NCBI GenBank assembly: GCA_903871775.1
Contig: CAIQIA010000011.1
Coordinates: 186,001-250,000 of the forward strand
DNA length: 64,000 nucleotides
From: an uncultured cyanobacterium
GTDB lineage: Bacteria > Cyanobacteriota > Cyanobacteriia > PCC-6307 > Cyanobiaceae
Reading direction: 5' to 3'
Below, one piece after another: positions 9,741 to 22,382 of this stretch (positions within the stretch are counted from its first letter, which is position 1; each line of letters starts with the position of its first letter). The notes below the pieces were generated by a model that did no database searches, had not been told where the DNA came from, and was given only the letters and a program-made list of their open reading frames with translations. The position numbers and the translations under genes were made by a program.

Positions 9741-10538
9741 ATGCCCGCCTCCCGCCATCTGGCCGTCTCCGAGCTGCTGCGGGCGCGGGTGCAGCACAGC
9801 GATGGCGGCGACCGGGGTCTCGGCCATCAGATCTGGATGCATCCCCCCTGCCACCGGGTGCTGGGCTGGAGCTGCCGGCCGGCGACCTTCGGTCCGCGGC
9901 GCACCGTCTGGCGCCTCGATCAGCTGCTCAGCCTCAACCCCGGCGAAGCGCTGGTCCGCGGTGAACCGGCCGACACCGACCAGGAGACCCTTGACCTGCT
10001 CCCCACGCTGCTGGAGGCCGAGCTGATCGGCCGTGGCGGCCAGCCCCTCGGCCGCCTGATCGATGCCGTCGTCGAACACGCCAGCGGTCGCATCGTCCAC
10101 TACCTGGTGGCCCGCAGCGACCCGCGGCTGCCGGGCACCAGCCGCTGGCGCCTCGATCCCGATCGCATCCTTGATCAGCGCCCCGGCCAGGTCGAAGCGG
10201 CCCTGCAGGGTCTCGACGACCTGCCCCTCGATCGCGCCGGCGTGCGGGAGCAGGTGCTGAGCCGATCCCGCCGCTGGCGCGACGGCCTGCGCGACCGCTT
10301 CGGGGGTGACGAGGTCGAGGGCTTCGGGCTCGATGGCGTCGAGGAGCGTCTGCGGGGCTGGGGCGAGCGCCTGCGGGACAGCGGCGAGGATCTCATCGGT
10401 CGTCTCCGCGATGACCTCCGCGATGACGACCGTGATGCCGTCCGTGACCGCGATGCCGTCCGTGATGACCAACCCCGGCGTCCCTCATCCCGCCGACCGG
10501 CGCGATCGCTGGATGACGACGAGGACCCCTGGATCTGA
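9741..10538 (+). CDS. PRC-barrel domain protein with charged Asp/Arg repeat tail
   Basis: The product has 265 residues from ATG 9741. The N-terminal 180 residues look like two PRC-barrel-like halves ([14 protein letters not shown]... and [25 protein letters not shown]). The PRC barrel is a small beta-barrel used in photosynthetic reaction centre H-subunits and in ribosome-maturation proteins. The C-terminal 80 residues are almost entirely Arg, Asp, Gly and Leu, with short repeats of the type RDAVRD and LRDDLRDD. It is conserved between dnaN and purL in picocyanobacteria. No function is known to me. The 7-base gap after dnaN suggests co-transcription. Confidence 0.8.
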   Translation: MPASRHLAVSELLRARVQHSDGGDRGLGHQIWMHPPCHRVLGWSCRPATFGPRRTVWRLDQLLSLNPGEALVRGEPADTDQETLDLLPTLLEAELIGRGGQPLGRLIDAVVEHASGRIVHYLVARSDPRLPGTSRWRLDPDRILDQRPGQVEAALQGLDDLPLDRAGVREQVLSRSRRWRDGLRDRFGGDEVEGFGLDGVEERLRGWGERLRDSGEDLIGRLRDDLRDDDRDAVRDRDAVRDDQPRRPSSRRPARSLDDDEDPWI

Positions 10539-10594
10539 CCCCGGGTCGCGGGGGGCGCATCGGCGAGACTGAACAGTCCCTGGTGCCGTTCGCC

Positions 10595-12940
10595 ATGGCC
10601 TCCTCCGCCACCGCCTTCGCCGCGGCCGATCCGGCCATCGCCGCCCAGGTGTCCCGCGAAGGCCTCACCCCTGACGACTACGACGAGATCGTGCGGCGGC
10701 TGGGGCGGCACCCCAACCGGGCCGAGCTCGGCATGTTCGGCGTCATGTGGTCCGAACACTGCTGCTATCGCAATTCGAGGCCTCTGCTGCGGGGTTTTCC
10801 GACCGAGGGGCCGCGCATCCTCGTGGGTCCGGGGGAGAACGCCGGCGTGGTCGACCTCGGCGACGGCCACCGGCTGGCCTTCAAGATCGAAAGCCACAAC
10901 CATCCCTCGGCCGTCGAACCCTTCCAGGGGGCGGCCACCGGTGTGGGGGGCATCCTGCGCGACATCTTCACCATGGGCGCCCGTCCCATCGCCCTGCTCA
11001 ACGCCCTGCGTTTCGGTCCCCTCGACGATCCCCGCAACGTCGGCCTGATGGAGGGTGTGGTGGCGGGCATCGCCCACTACGGCAACTGCGTCGGTGTGCC
11101 GACGGTCGCCGGTGAGGTGGCCTTTGACGGCAGCTACGCCGGCAATCCGCTGGTCAATGCCATGGCCCTGGGGCTGATGGAGACCGACGACATCGTCCGT
11201 TCGGGGGCCGCCGGGGTGGGTAATCCGGTGGTCTACGTGGGCAGCACCACCGGCCGCGATGGCATGGGCGGGGCCAGCTTCGCCAGTGCCGAGCTCAGCG
11301 AGGCGTCGCTGGATGACCGGCCGGCGGTGCAGGTGGGTGACCCCTTTCTCGAGAAGGGGCTGATCGAGGCCTGCCTCGAGGCCTTCCAGAGCGGTGATGT
11401 GGTCGCCGCCCAGGACATGGGGGCCGCCGGCCTCACCTGCAGCTGTGCCGAGATGGCCGCCAAGGGCCATGTGGGCATCGAGCTCGACCTCGATCGGGTG
11501 CCGGCCCGCGAGACCGGCATGACGGCCTACGAGTACCTGCTCAGTGAATCCCAGGAGCGGATGCTGTTCGTGGTCACGGCCGGCACCGAAGAGGCCCTGA
11601 TGCAGCGGTTCCGCCGCTGGGGGCTCCAGGCGGCGGTGGTGGGGCGGGTGCTGGCCGAGCCGGTGGTGCGGGTGCTGCACCAGGGGGCCGTGGCGGCCGA
11701 GGTGCCGGCCCGGGCCCTGGCGGAGGACACCCCGATCAACCAGCGGTCGCTGCTGGCCGAGCCCCCCGCCGAGGTGCAGGCCCACTGGGCCTGGCAGGAG
11801 GCGACTCTGCCCCCCCTGGAGCCGGCGATCGTGCTCGAGCAGCTGCCCCGGCTCCTCGATGACCCCACCATCGCCAGCAAGCGCTGGGTGTGGCGCCAGT
11901 ACGACCACCAGGTGCAGGCCAACACCGTGGTGCCCCCCGGTGGCGCCGATGCCGCCGTGCTGCGGCTGCGGCCGCAGCAGGGGCCGCTGGCCGTCCAGCC
12001 CAGTCGCCTCGGTGTGGCCGCCACCGTCGACTGCCCCAACCGCTGGGTCGCCCTCGATCCCGAGCGGGGGGCGATGGCCGCCGTCGCCGAGGCCGCCCGC
12101 AACCTCAGCTGTGTGGGGGCCGAGCCGCTGGCGGTCACCGACAACCTCAACTTCCCGTCCCCCGAGACCCCCACCGGCTACTGGCAGCTGGCGATGGCCT
12201 GCCGCGGGCTGGCCGAGGCCTGCCGTGCCCTCGACACCCCCGTCACCGGCGGCAACGTCTCGCTCTACAACGACACCCGCCTGCCTGACGGCACGGTGCA
12301 GCCCATCCAGCCCACACCGGTGGTGGGGATGGTGGGCCGCATCGCTGACCTCGACCGTCTCGCCGGCCTGGCCTGGCGCCAGCCGGGGCGGCCGCTGCTG
12401 CTGCTGGGCCTGCCCCTCGACACGCCGCCCGGCGATGACCGCCTGGGGCTGGCCGGAAGCAGCTGGCTGCAGGTGTGCCATGGCCTCTGCACCGGCCGGC
12501 CGCCGCGCCCCGACCTCGACCTCGAGAAGCGGGTGCAGGCCGCCCTGCGGGCCGCCATCGCCGCCGGTCTGGTGGAGGCCGCCCACGACCTCTCCGACGG
12601 TGGTCTGCTGGTGGCCCTGGCCGAGATGGCGATGGCCTCGGCGGCTGGCGTCACCATCCAGCTGCCCCCATCGCCGCTGCCGCTGCAGCGCCTGCTGTTC
12701 GCCGAAGGCGGCAGCCGCGTGCTGGTGGCCGCCGCCGGCGACGATCCCGCTCCCCTGCTGGCCCTGCTCGCGGAGCAGGGCTGTCCCGCCCAGGTCCTCG
12801 GCAGCAGCAGCGCCGAGGGCAGGCTGCGGCTGCAGCTCGGTGCCGCCGATCCCCTCGACTGGTCGGTGGAGGCCCTGCGGCGGGTCTACGAAGGCGCCCT
12901 GCCCCGGCGGCTGGCTGCTGACCCCGATGGGGCACAATGA
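10595..12940 (+). CDS. purL: Phosphoribosylformylglycinamidine synthase subunit PurL
   Basis: PurL is the large ATP-dependent subunit of FGAM synthase in de novo purine synthesis and works with PurQ and PurS. The 781-residue length fits the small bacterial PurL type, not the 1300-residue fused form. Landmarks include [13 protein letters not shown] near residue 48, [21 protein letters not shown] near 95, the second AIRS-like half from about 420, and [17 protein letters not shown] near 665. ATG 10595 is preferred to GTG 10583 (four residues longer). purF follows after 10 bases, so the pair is an operon. Confidence 0.96.
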   Translation: MASSATAFAAADPAIAAQVSREGLTPDDYDEIVRRLGRHPNRAELGMFGVMWSEHCCYRNSRPLLRGFPTEGPRILVGPGENAGVVDLGDGHRLAFKIESHNHPSAVEPFQGAATGVGGILRDIFTMGARPIALLNALRFGPLDDPRNVGLMEGVVAGIAHYGNCVGVPTVAGEVAFDGSYAGNPLVNAMALGLMETDDIVRSGAAGVGNPVVYVGSTTGRDGMGGASFASAELSEASLDDRPAVQVGDPFLEKGLIEACLEAFQSGDVVAAQDMGAAGLTCSCAEMAAKGHVGIELDLDRVPARETGMTAYEYLLSESQERMLFVVTAGTEEALMQRFRRWGLQAAVVGRVLAEPVVRVLHQGAVAAEVPARALAEDTPINQRSLLAEPPAEVQAHWAWQEATLPPLEPAIVLEQLPRLLDDPTIASKRWVWRQYDHQVQANTVVPPGGADAAVLRLRPQQGPLAVQPSRLGVAATVDCPNRWVALDPERGAMAAVAEAARNLSCVGAEPLAVTDNLNFPSPETPTGYWQLAMACRGLAEACRALDTPVTGGNVSLYNDTRLPDGTVQPIQPTPVVGMVGRIADLDRLAGLAWRQPGRPLLLLGLPLDTPPGDDRLGLAGSSWLQVCHGLCTGRPPRPDLDLEKRVQAALRAAIAAGLVEAAHDLSDGGLLVALAEMAMASAAGVTIQLPPSPLPLQRLLFAEGGSRVLVAAAGDDPAPLLALLAEQGCPAQVLGSSSAEGRLRLQLGAADPLDWSVEALRRVYEGALPRRLAADPDGAQ

Positions 12941-12950
12941 TTAAGCGGTC

Positions 12951-14471
12951 ATGATGAACGAGCCCGTGGTGCCGTCGCACGTCCGCTCCGAGTCTTCGGA
13001 CGCCCCCGATCGACCGCAGGAAGCCTGCGGGGTGTTCGCCGTGCTGTCGGCATCCGAACCCGTCGCCAGCCTCTGCTATTTCGGCCTCTATGCCCTGCAG
13101 CACCGGGGCCAGGAATCGGCGGGAATCGCCGTCTTCGACCGCCAGAAGGTGCGCCTGCACAAGGACATGGGCCTGGTGAGCCAGGTGTTCGACCAGGACG
13201 TGCTCGAGCGCCTGCCGGGCACCCAGGCCGTGGGCCACACCCGCTACTCGACCACCGGCAGCTCGCGGGTCTGCAACGCCCAGCCCCTGGTGCTGATGAC
13301 CCGCCTCGGGCCCTTCGCCCTGGCCCACAACGGCAATCTGGTCAACACCGTCACCCTGCGGGACGAGCTGGCCCAGGAGGGTTTCTGCACCTCCACCAGC
13401 ACCGACAGCGAACTGATCGCCTTCGCCGTCCAGCGGCAGGTCAACGCCGGCCTCGACTGGGATGCGGCGATCATGGCCGCCGCGGCCCGCTGCCGGGGGG
13501 CCTTCAGCCTCGCCATCGGCACCCCCGAGGCCCTCTATGCCCTGCGGGACGACCACGGCCTGCGGCCCCTCGTCTTCGGTCGCCTCGGCGATGATCCCGG
13601 TGCCGGCTGGGTCGTGAGCAGCGAAACCTGTGGGCTCGACATCATCGGCGCCGCCCATGTGGATGATGTGGCCGCCGGGGAGCTGGTGCGCTTCCGCGCC
13701 GGCGAGGCCGAGCCCCTGCGGCGGCGCTGGGCCGAGGCGACTCCGCATCTGTGCGTCTTCGAGCTCATCTACTTCGCCCGGCCCGACAGCTGCTTTTTCG
13801 GTGAATCCCTCTACAGCTACCGCCGTCGCATCGGCCAGCAGCTGGCCCGCGAATCGCCGGTCGAGGCTGATCTGGTGATTGGTGTGCCCGATTCGGGCAT
13901 TCCCGCCGCCATCGGCTTCTCCCAGATCAGCGGCATTCCCTTCGGCGATGGTCTGATCAAGAACCGCTACGTGGGCCGCACCTTCATTCAGCCCACCCAG
14001 GCCATGCGTGAGGCAGGCATCCGCGTCAAGCTCAATCCCCTGCGCGACGTGCTGGAAGGCCAGCGGATCGTCGTCGTTGATGATTCGATCGTGCGGGGTA
14101 CCACCAGCCGCAAGCTGGTGCAGGCGTTCCGCGAGGCCGGGGCCCGGGAGGTGCACATGCGCATCAGTTCACCACCGGTCACCCACCCCTGCTTCTACGG
14201 CATCGACACCGACAGCCAGGACCAGCTGATCGCCGCCCGTCTCGACCAGGCCGCCATCGCCGCCCACCTGGGGGTCGATTCCCTCGGCTACCTCAGCCGC
14301 GAGGGCATGGTGACCTGCGCCAGGGCCGAGGCCGGCCAGTTCTGCACCGCCTGCTTCGACGGCAACTACCCGATCCCGGTGGAAGAGGGGCTGAAGTCCA
14401 GCAAGCTGATGCTTGAACCGGCCGCGATCAGCGCTGGCGCAGCTCCTGCCGTCGCTGGTCCACCAGCGTAG
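12951..14471 (+). CDS. purF: Amidophosphoribosyltransferase
   Basis: PurF makes phosphoribosylamine from PRPP and glutamine, the first committed step of purine synthesis. A propeptide of 25 residues precedes the catalytic Cys26 (EACGVFAVL), which must become N-terminal after processing. The glutaminase half contains HTRYSTTG and LAHNGNL. The phosphoribosyltransferase half has the PRPP loop VVVDDSIVRGTT at about residue 368. The cysteines in SCFFGE, PCFYGID and CTACF match the iron-sulfur type of PurF. The C-terminal 44 bases overlap the convergent tolC-like gene, and the last residues (Ala/Pro-rich) look poorly conserved. Confidence 0.96.
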   Translation: MMNEPVVPSHVRSESSDAPDRPQEACGVFAVLSASEPVASLCYFGLYALQHRGQESAGIAVFDRQKVRLHKDMGLVSQVFDQDVLERLPGTQAVGHTRYSTTGSSRVCNAQPLVLMTRLGPFALAHNGNLVNTVTLRDELAQEGFCTSTSTDSELIAFAVQRQVNAGLDWDAAIMAAAARCRGAFSLAIGTPEALYALRDDHGLRPLVFGRLGDDPGAGWVVSSETCGLDIIGAAHVDDVAAGELVRFRAGEAEPLRRRWAEATPHLCVFELIYFARPDSCFFGESLYSYRRRIGQQLARESPVEADLVIGVPDSGIPAAIGFSQISGIPFGDGLIKNRYVGRTFIQPTQAMREAGIRVKLNPLRDVLEGQRIVVVDDSIVRGTTSRKLVQAFREAGAREVHMRISSPPVTHPCFYGIDTDSQDQLIAARLDQAAIAAHLGVDSLGYLSREGMVTCARAEAGQFCTACFDGNYPIPVEEGLKSSKLMLEPAAISAGAAPAVAGPPA

Positions 14472-15862
14472 GGGCCCCCTCCGGCCAGCGGGCCGAATAG
14501 CGGTAGAGCTCGGCCAGGGCGGTGTTGTGCTGCTCGCGGGCGGCGGCTTCGGCCTCCAGGGCCTGACGCAGCTTCTCGATCGTCTGCACCAGGGTCGTGG
14601 CGTCCTTTCCGCTGCTTCCGTCCAGGGCCCCCCGGGCGGCCCGCAGCTGCTCGCGGGTGCTGTCGAGCAGGATCCGGCTGGTGGTGTAGCTCGCGTGGCT
14701 GCTTTCCACCTGTCGCGTCACCGTCAGCCGGTCGAGGGCGGCCTGTTGCAGCGACTGATCCGCCTGGCGCCGCAGGGCCGTCGCCTCGGCGGCGAGGATG
14801 CCGCCGTCGAACAGGCGCCAGCTCAGCTGCAGCCCGCCGTCGAGCCGCGTGCTGCCGTTGCCGCCGCTGGTGGTGCTGCTGGGGGCTTCGAGCGACTGCA
14901 GGTTGTAGTTCTCGATTTCTGATTTCAGCTGTCCCCGCAGGCCCAGGCTGGGCAGGTAGCGGCTCTGCACCGCCCGTGCCGACCACGACAGGCCGTCTGC
15001 GCCGGTCAGGCTGCGGCGGATCTCTTCCCGCAGGGCCAGGGCCTCGGTGATGGTGGTCGACCGGTCCAGGGGCCAGCTGCCGCTGGCCTGCAGGGGTTCG
15101 GCGGGCAGGGCGAGATCTCCGGGGGCCAGGCTCAGCAGGTCTGCCAGCTCGGCCGCCGTGCGCACCAGGGCGTCGTGGGTGCGCACCCGCCTCTCGACCA
15201 GGGCCAGTTCCTCGGTGCGCAGCTGGTCGTTGCCGCCGGCGGCCTGGGCCAGGGAGCCGGCCAGTTTGTAGAGCCTGCGGTAGGCCTGCTCGAGCTCCTG
15301 CAGTCGCTGCAGGGCGTAGTAGCGGGTCTGGATGTCGAGGATCAGGTCGCGGGCGGTGATGTCGAACAGCAGTTCCTGGGCCTGCTGGGCCGCCAGGTTC
15401 GATCGCAGCCGTGGGGTGCGGCTGGGGTCGAAGAAGGTCCAGTCGAGGGTGAGGCGCGGCACGCTGTAGGCGCTGCTGCGCAGGTTGTTGGTGAGGCTGA
15501 TGCCATCCAGGGTGTCGTTGCTGCTGTCGCGTTCGCGGACGCGGCGCCAGCCCACCAGGCCCGGATCGTCGTTGTCGGCCAGCAGGGAGGGCGACCATTC
15601 CCGGCGGATGGCGATGCCCTGCCATTGCAGCGCCTGCAGCTGGTCGTAGTCGCGGGCGAGCCGCGGCTGACGCTGCAGCCCCAGCACCACCGCCTCCTGC
15701 AGCGTCAGCCGGCGGGCGTTCTGCTCCAGACGATCTCCCAGCCGCTCCAGCCGTTCCTTCAGGATCCTGAGGCCGGCGGCGTCGCCGGGGCCGGCCACCG
15801 CCACGGCGGGTTGAAGCAGCAGCAGCAGCCCCACCAGGGCGAAGCGGCCGGCCTTCGCGCGT

Positions 15863-15879
<17 letters not shown>
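14428..15879 (-). CDS. TolC-family outer membrane efflux/secretion protein
   Basis: TolC proteins form the outer-membrane and periplasmic tunnel of efflux pumps and type I secretion. From ATG 15879 the product has 483 residues. It starts with a basic N-terminus and a hydrophobic signal segment ([17 protein letters not shown]), followed by long amphipathic Ala/Leu/Arg/Gln helices and two short beta-rich stretches ([12 protein letters not shown] and [11 protein letters not shown]), the repeated layout of TolC monomers. The start codon lies within the end of the gyrA-like gene (17-base overlap), so the two are co-translated. Its 3' end overlaps purF by 44 bases. The substrate cannot be told. Confidence 0.85.
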
Positions 15880-18343
<2,464 letters not shown>

Positions 18344-18413
18344 CCCGGCCGCTGTCGTTGGAATCGGTGTGCGTCAGCCTACAGATGGTCTTCGGTTCTG
18401 ACGCCCGGCGGGG

Positions 18414-19277
18414 TCAGTCGCCGCCGCTGCCCGCCAGCCCCTGGGCCCGGTCCACCGCCGTGCGCAGGCGTTCATCGCGGAACATCGCCTGGGTGTCGCG
18501 CCGCAGCCGTTCCCCCCAGAGCTGATCCTTCTGGTACTTGTCGAGGGCGTAGTCGGGTTCCTTGGCCAGGGCCTGCACCGCCATGCCCACGGTCTCGGCG
18601 CTGGTGCGTCCCTGGGTGTAGAGGGCGGTGGCGAGGGCGAGGGTGGGTTCGGCGGCCCCGGGGCTGAGTTCCAGGGCCTTGCGCCAGCGGTTCACCGCCT
18701 CGTTGCTCTGCCCCAGTTCGTAGAGCACGATCGCCTGGTTGTTGACGGCCTCCCAGAAGTTGCGCCGCAGCCCCGAGGCCTTTTCGAACGATCCCAGGGC
18801 CGTGGCCAGATCCCCCAGCTGAATCTGGGCATTGCCGAGGTCGAAGTAGGCCGCGGCGTTGTTGCCGTCGAGGCGCAGGCCCTCACGGATCAGCCGCTGG
18901 GCCTCCTCGGCCCTGCCCTTGCGCAGATTGAGGGCCCCCTCGGCGAACCAGACCCCCGGATTGGAGGGGTTGAGCTGCTTGGCCCGGCTCAGGGCGGCGG
19001 CGGCGGCATCGGGTTTGTCGCTGCGCAGCTGCGCCTCGGCCAGCACCAGCCAGGCGCGGGGATCGGAGGGCAGCACCTGCACCGCCAGTTCGGCCAGCCG
19101 TCGGGCCTCTTCCGCCTGGCCCATCTGTAGCAGCCCGGCGGCTGCGCCGGCGATGCCCAGGCCCGCCTCGGTCAGCTCCTTGCTGCTGGGCACATAGACG
19201 TAGGGCACCAGGGCCGAGGCCGGCAGGGGCATCAGACCTGCGGCCGCCGCCAGCAAGGGAAGCAGCCACCGACGCAT
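18414..19277 (-). CDS. Exported tetratricopeptide-repeat protein
   Basis: From ATG 19277 the product has 287 residues. A signal peptide is clear (MRRWLLPLLAAAAGLMP, cleavage near ASALVP). Four to five TPR units follow between about residues 55 and 220, with the usual pattern of A at position 8 and P at the unit end (for example LAELAVQVLPSDPRAWLVLA). TPRs mediate protein contacts; the partner is unknown. It is conserved in the dnaN-side block of picocyanobacteria next to the gyrA-like gene and queG. A longer start at 19355 would add a Gln/Gly-rich stretch without homology and spoil the signal peptide, so it was not chosen. Confidence 0.85.
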   Translation of the reverse strand: MRRWLLPLLAAAAGLMPLPASALVPYVYVPSSKELTEAGLGIAGAAAGLLQMGQAEEARRLAELAVQVLPSDPRAWLVLAEAQLRSDKPDAAAAALSRAKQLNPSNPGVWFAEGALNLRKGRAEEAQRLIREGLRLDGNNAAAYFDLGNAQIQLGDLATALGSFEKASGLRRNFWEAVNNQAIVLYELGQSNEAVNRWRKALELSPGAAEPTLALATALYTQGRTSAETVGMAVQALAKEPDYALDKYQKDQLWGERLRRDTQAMFRDERLRTAVDRAQGLAGSGGD

Positions 19278-19303
19278 CGTTCTGTTCCGTAGTGGCTCCG
19301 AGC

Positions 19304-20257
19304 CTAGGGGCTGCGGGTGGCGCTGCCTGCCGCCGCCTGCAGGTTGCGCCGCCACATCCAGGGGCGGATGCGGCGCAGGGCCGAAGCCCGAAGGGCCTCA
19401 TCCCAGCGCTGGTCATCCCAGCCCAGCAGGGTGCCGCTGTCGCTCGAGAGGATCCAGTCGCGGGGGCGGCAGTCGGGATCGTCGGGGGCCGGCGGCAGCT
19501 CCTGGTTCCAGGGGCAGGCCTCCTGGCAGAGGTCGCAGCCCGCCACCCAGCCCTGCAGCTGGGCGCTGATGGCGGCGGGCAGCACCGGGTCGCGGTTCTC
19601 GATCGTGTGGTACGCGATGCAGCGGCGGCTGTCGACCACGAATGGTTCGCGGATCGCCCCGGTGGGGCAGGCCGGCAGGCAGCGGCTGCAGCTGCCGCAC
19701 TGGGGCCGGGCCGGGGTGTCGGCGGGCAGGGGCAGGTCGGTGATCAGCGCCCCCAGCAGCAGCCACGACCCCCGCCGGGGGTGGATCAGGTTGCCGTGCT
19801 TGCCGATCCAGCCCAGGCCGGCCTCTTCGGCCCAGGCCTTTTCCATCAGGGGGGCGGCGTCGACGCAGACCCGCCAGCGGCAGTCGGGCCGTCGCTGCTG
19901 CAGCCAGCGCCCCAGCCGTCGCAGCCGGCCGTCGATGACGCGGTGGTAGTCGCGGCCCCAGCCGTAACGGGCGATGCGGGGGGCCCGGGGGTCCTGGCGT
20001 TCGGGGCGGCTGTAGTCGAGGGCCACGAGCAGCAGGCTGGCGGCGCCGGGCAGCAGGGCCTGCACCTGCCGCCGGCGCGGGTCGTGCATCCAGGCCAGGT
20101 CGGCGGCATGGCCGGCCGCCAGCCAGCGTTCCAGGGCTTCGGTGCGCAGCTGCAGCCGCCCACTGCCCGCGGCGCTGGCCAGCCCCGCCAGGGCGAAGCC
20201 TGCGGCCAGGGCCTCGGCCTTGAGGTCGGCGGCCAGGTCAGCCAGGCGATCGGCCAT
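19304..20257 (-). CDS. queG: Epoxyqueuosine reductase
   Basis: QueG is a cobalamin- and iron-sulfur-dependent enzyme that reduces epoxyqueuosine to queuosine in tRNA wobble position 34. The 317-residue product has the QueG landmarks: CVDAAPLMEKAWAEEAGLGWIGKHGNLI near residue 130-160, and two ferredoxin-type cysteine clusters (CGSCSRCLPACPTGA near 187 and CDLCQEACPWN near 242). The start at 20257 gives a short, helical N-terminus typical of the family. The upstream neighbour is divergent (50 bases between starts). Confidence 0.95.
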   Translation of the reverse strand: MADRLADLAADLKAEALAAGFALAGLASAAGSGRLQLRTEALERWLAAGHAADLAWMHDPRRRQVQALLPGAASLLLVALDYSRPERQDPRAPRIARYGWGRDYHRVIDGRLRRLGRWLQQRRPDCRWRVCVDAAPLMEKAWAEEAGLGWIGKHGNLIHPRRGSWLLLGALITDLPLPADTPARPQCGSCSRCLPACPTGAIREPFVVDSRRCIAYHTIENRDPVLPAAISAQLQGWVAGCDLCQEACPWNQELPPAPDDPDCRPRDWILSSDSGTLLGWDDQRWDEALRASALRRIRPWMWRRNLQAAAGSATRSP

Positions 20258-20307
20258 CGGACAGGGTCTCCAGACGCCCGTACAGTTGCGCCCACAGGCA
20301 TTCTCCC

Positions 20308-20958
20308 GTGAGCTCCTTCTCTCCCTCCCGCCTTCCCACGCTCCTGCGCTGGATGGGTGGCGTGCAGGTGCTGGTGCTGCTGCTGCAGCTGCTGTCGGTG
20401 CTCGTGGCCAACGCCTGGGGCGAAGAGGCCTTCCGCCAGCTGCTGGCCGAGACCCTGATCAAGGGATCTCCACTGGCCCTGCTGGGCCTGTTGCTGATGC
20501 TCATCGCCGACCGGCTGCACCAGCCCGGCCCCGACCGCACGCCCCTGCGCTGGACGGTGATGGTGGTCTCGGGGCTGCTGGCCCTCGGCCTGCTGTTTGC
20601 GGTGCCCGTGTCGGTGGCGGGCAACGGCATCCTCGAGAGCCAGGCCGACCAGGCGGTCACCCAGAAACGCACCGAGCTTGACCGGGCCCGGCAGGAAAGC
20701 CGCAATCCGCAGCTGATCGAGGCGCTCACGGGCCAGCTGCGCCAGACGGGTCAGGTGCCCCCCGAGGCCACCGCCGCCCAGGTGCGCCAGCAGGTGCAGC
20801 GTTTCATCGATGGGCGCCTGAACCAGCTGCAGCAGCAGCTCAACCAGGCCGAACGGGCCCGCAGCCTCGCCCTGGGGCAGCGGCGTTTCAGCGGCACCGC
20901 CGTGGCGCTGGTGATGGCCCTGGCGGCCGCCGCCCTGGCCGCGGCGGCGGTCCTCTGA
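20308..20958 (+). CDS. Multi-pass membrane protein (HpsJ-like, tentative)
   Basis: The 216-residue product begins at GTG 20308. Hydrophobic segments are at about residues 15-35, 50-65, 80-105 and 195-215, with a charged, Gln-rich coiled-coil stretch between (about 115-190). This layout resembles proteins called HpsJ-like in cyanobacteria, but I cannot confirm it. It occupies the fixed place between queG and the DUF502 gene in picocyanobacteria. The product would be a membrane protein with a soluble helical loop. Function is unknown. Confidence 0.7.
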   Translation: MSSFSPSRLPTLLRWMGGVQVLVLLLQLLSVLVANAWGEEAFRQLLAETLIKGSPLALLGLLLMLIADRLHQPGPDRTPLRWTVMVVSGLLALGLLFAVPVSVAGNGILESQADQAVTQKRTELDRARQESRNPQLIEALTGQLRQTGQVPPEATAAQVRQQVQRFIDGRLNQLQQQLNQAERARSLALGQRRFSGTAVALVMALAAAALAAAAVL

Positions 20959-21013
20959 CCGCACCCCGGTCGCTAAGTTGCACAGCAGACCGCGTCCCCC
21001 TGGATCTGCCTTG

Positions 21014-21754
21014 GTGCCGACCCGACCCAGCCCGGAGCCGCCGGTCACCCTGCGCCTCCAGAACGATCTCAAGAACGACCTGATCGCCGGTCTGCTGGTC
21101 GTCATTCCCCTGGCGACCACGATCTGGTTGATCACGGTGGTCACCCGCTTCGTCGTCTCGTTTCTGACGTCGGTTCCGAAGCAGTTCAACCCCTTCAACA
21201 CCCTCAACCCGCTGCTGCAGGAGCTGATCAACCTGTCAGTGGGCCTGCTGGTGCCGCTGCTGGCGATTCTGCTCATCGGCCTGATGGCCCGCAACATCGT
21301 GGGTCGCTGGCTGCTTGATTTTGGTGAGGGCACCCTGGCCCGCATTCCCCTGGCGGGCACGATCTACAAGACCCTGAAGCAGATCCTCGAGACGGTGCTG
21401 CGCGACAACAGCACCCGTTTTCGGCGGGTGGTGCTGGTCGAATACCCCCGCGAGGGCCTGTTCGCCCTCGGCTTCGTGACCGGGGTGCTGGGGGCGGCGA
21501 TGCAGGGGGGATTCAGCCAGCCGATGCTGAGCGTGTTCATCCCCACGGCCCCCAACCCCACCACCGGCTGGTACTGCGTGGTGCCCGAGACGGCCGTGCG
21601 CGACCTCGACATGAGCGTCGAGGATGCCTTTCGCACCATCATCTCGGCCGGCATCGTGAGTCCAGACGATCGGGAACCGCCGGCCAGCCGCAGCTTCGCC
21701 AGCCTGCTGGCCCAGCTGCGGCCGTCGTCTGCCACCGTGCCGCCCAAGGCCTGA
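21014..21754 (+). CDS. DUF502 family membrane protein
   Basis: The product of 246 residues (GTG 21014) has two transmembrane segments (LIAGLLVVIPLATTIWLI and LLVPLLAILLIGLMA). The DUF502 hallmarks PLAGTIYKTLKQILETVL and PREGLFALGFVTG, and the C-terminal pattern VFIPTAPNPTTGWYCVVP, are all present. Related proteins occur in plants (LIKE COV) and many bacteria; the biochemical role is unclear. A longer start at TTG 20978 is possible but adds a non-conserved basic stretch. It is followed by nusB after 4 bases. Confidence 0.88.
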   Translation: MPTRPSPEPPVTLRLQNDLKNDLIAGLLVVIPLATTIWLITVVTRFVVSFLTSVPKQFNPFNTLNPLLQELINLSVGLLVPLLAILLIGLMARNIVGRWLLDFGEGTLARIPLAGTIYKTLKQILETVLRDNSTRFRRVVLVEYPREGLFALGFVTGVLGAAMQGGFSQPMLSVFIPTAPNPTTGWYCVVPETAVRDLDMSVEDAFRTIISAGIVSPDDREPPASRSFASLLAQLRPSSATVPPKA

Positions 21755-21758
21755 ACCC

Positions 21759-22379
21759 ATGTCTGATCGTTCCATCGCCAGGGAACTGGCCCTGCTGATC
21801 CTGGGTCAGCGCAACGGCCGGGCTGAGCGGGCGCCGGGGGTCGACCAGCTGCTGGCCCAGGCCCTGGGGTCGCTGGCCAGCCATCTGCGCGATGCCCTCG
21901 ACCGGTCGGCCGAGGATCTGCAGCAGGTGCAGCAGGCCCTGCTCGAGAGCGAACTGGCCGAAGGCGACCTGCCCCGGGTGCGTCAGCACCTCAGCCAGGG
22001 CCTTGAGCGTTCTGAGCAGGTGCTCAACCGCCTGTCGGCCAGCCTCGACCTGCCGCGGCTGCTGTCGCTGGCCGACCAGGCCAGCCTGCGCAGCTGGGCC
22101 CTCGAACGCAGCCAGGCGGTCATCGATGCCCAGCCCGACCTCGACCGCCGCATCGATGGCGTGATGGAGGGCTGGCGCCTCACCCGGCTGCCCCGCATCG
22201 ACCAGGACATCCTGCGGCTGGCGGTGGTGGAGATCGAGACCTTCGGCACCCCGGCGGCGGTGGCCTGCAACGAGGCGGTGGAACTGGCCCACCGCTACAG
22301 CGATGAGGCCGGACGGCGCATGATCAACGGGGTCCTGCGCCGTTACACGGTCGCCCTCGACCACCCCCTGCAGCCCTGA
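21759..22379 (+). CDS. nusB: Transcription antitermination protein NusB
   Basis: NusB binds boxA RNA with NusE (S10) and supports rRNA transcription. The product has 206 residues, longer than the E. coli protein (139) because of an insert in the N-terminal half (about residues 25-110), as in other cyanobacteria. The conserved C-terminal half reads RLPRIDQDILRLAVVEIE then AVELAHRYSDEAGRRMINGVL. ATG 21759 lies 4 bases after the DUF502 stop and ftsY starts 3 bases after nusB, so the three are one transcript. Confidence 0.94.
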   Translation: MSDRSIARELALLILGQRNGRAERAPGVDQLLAQALGSLASHLRDALDRSAEDLQQVQQALLESELAEGDLPRVRQHLSQGLERSEQVLNRLSASLDLPRLLSLADQASLRSWALERSQAVIDAQPDLDRRIDGVMEGWRLTRLPRIDQDILRLAVVEIETFGTPAAVACNEAVELAHRYSDEAGRRMINGVLRRYTVALDHPLQP

Positions 22380-22382
22380 CCG

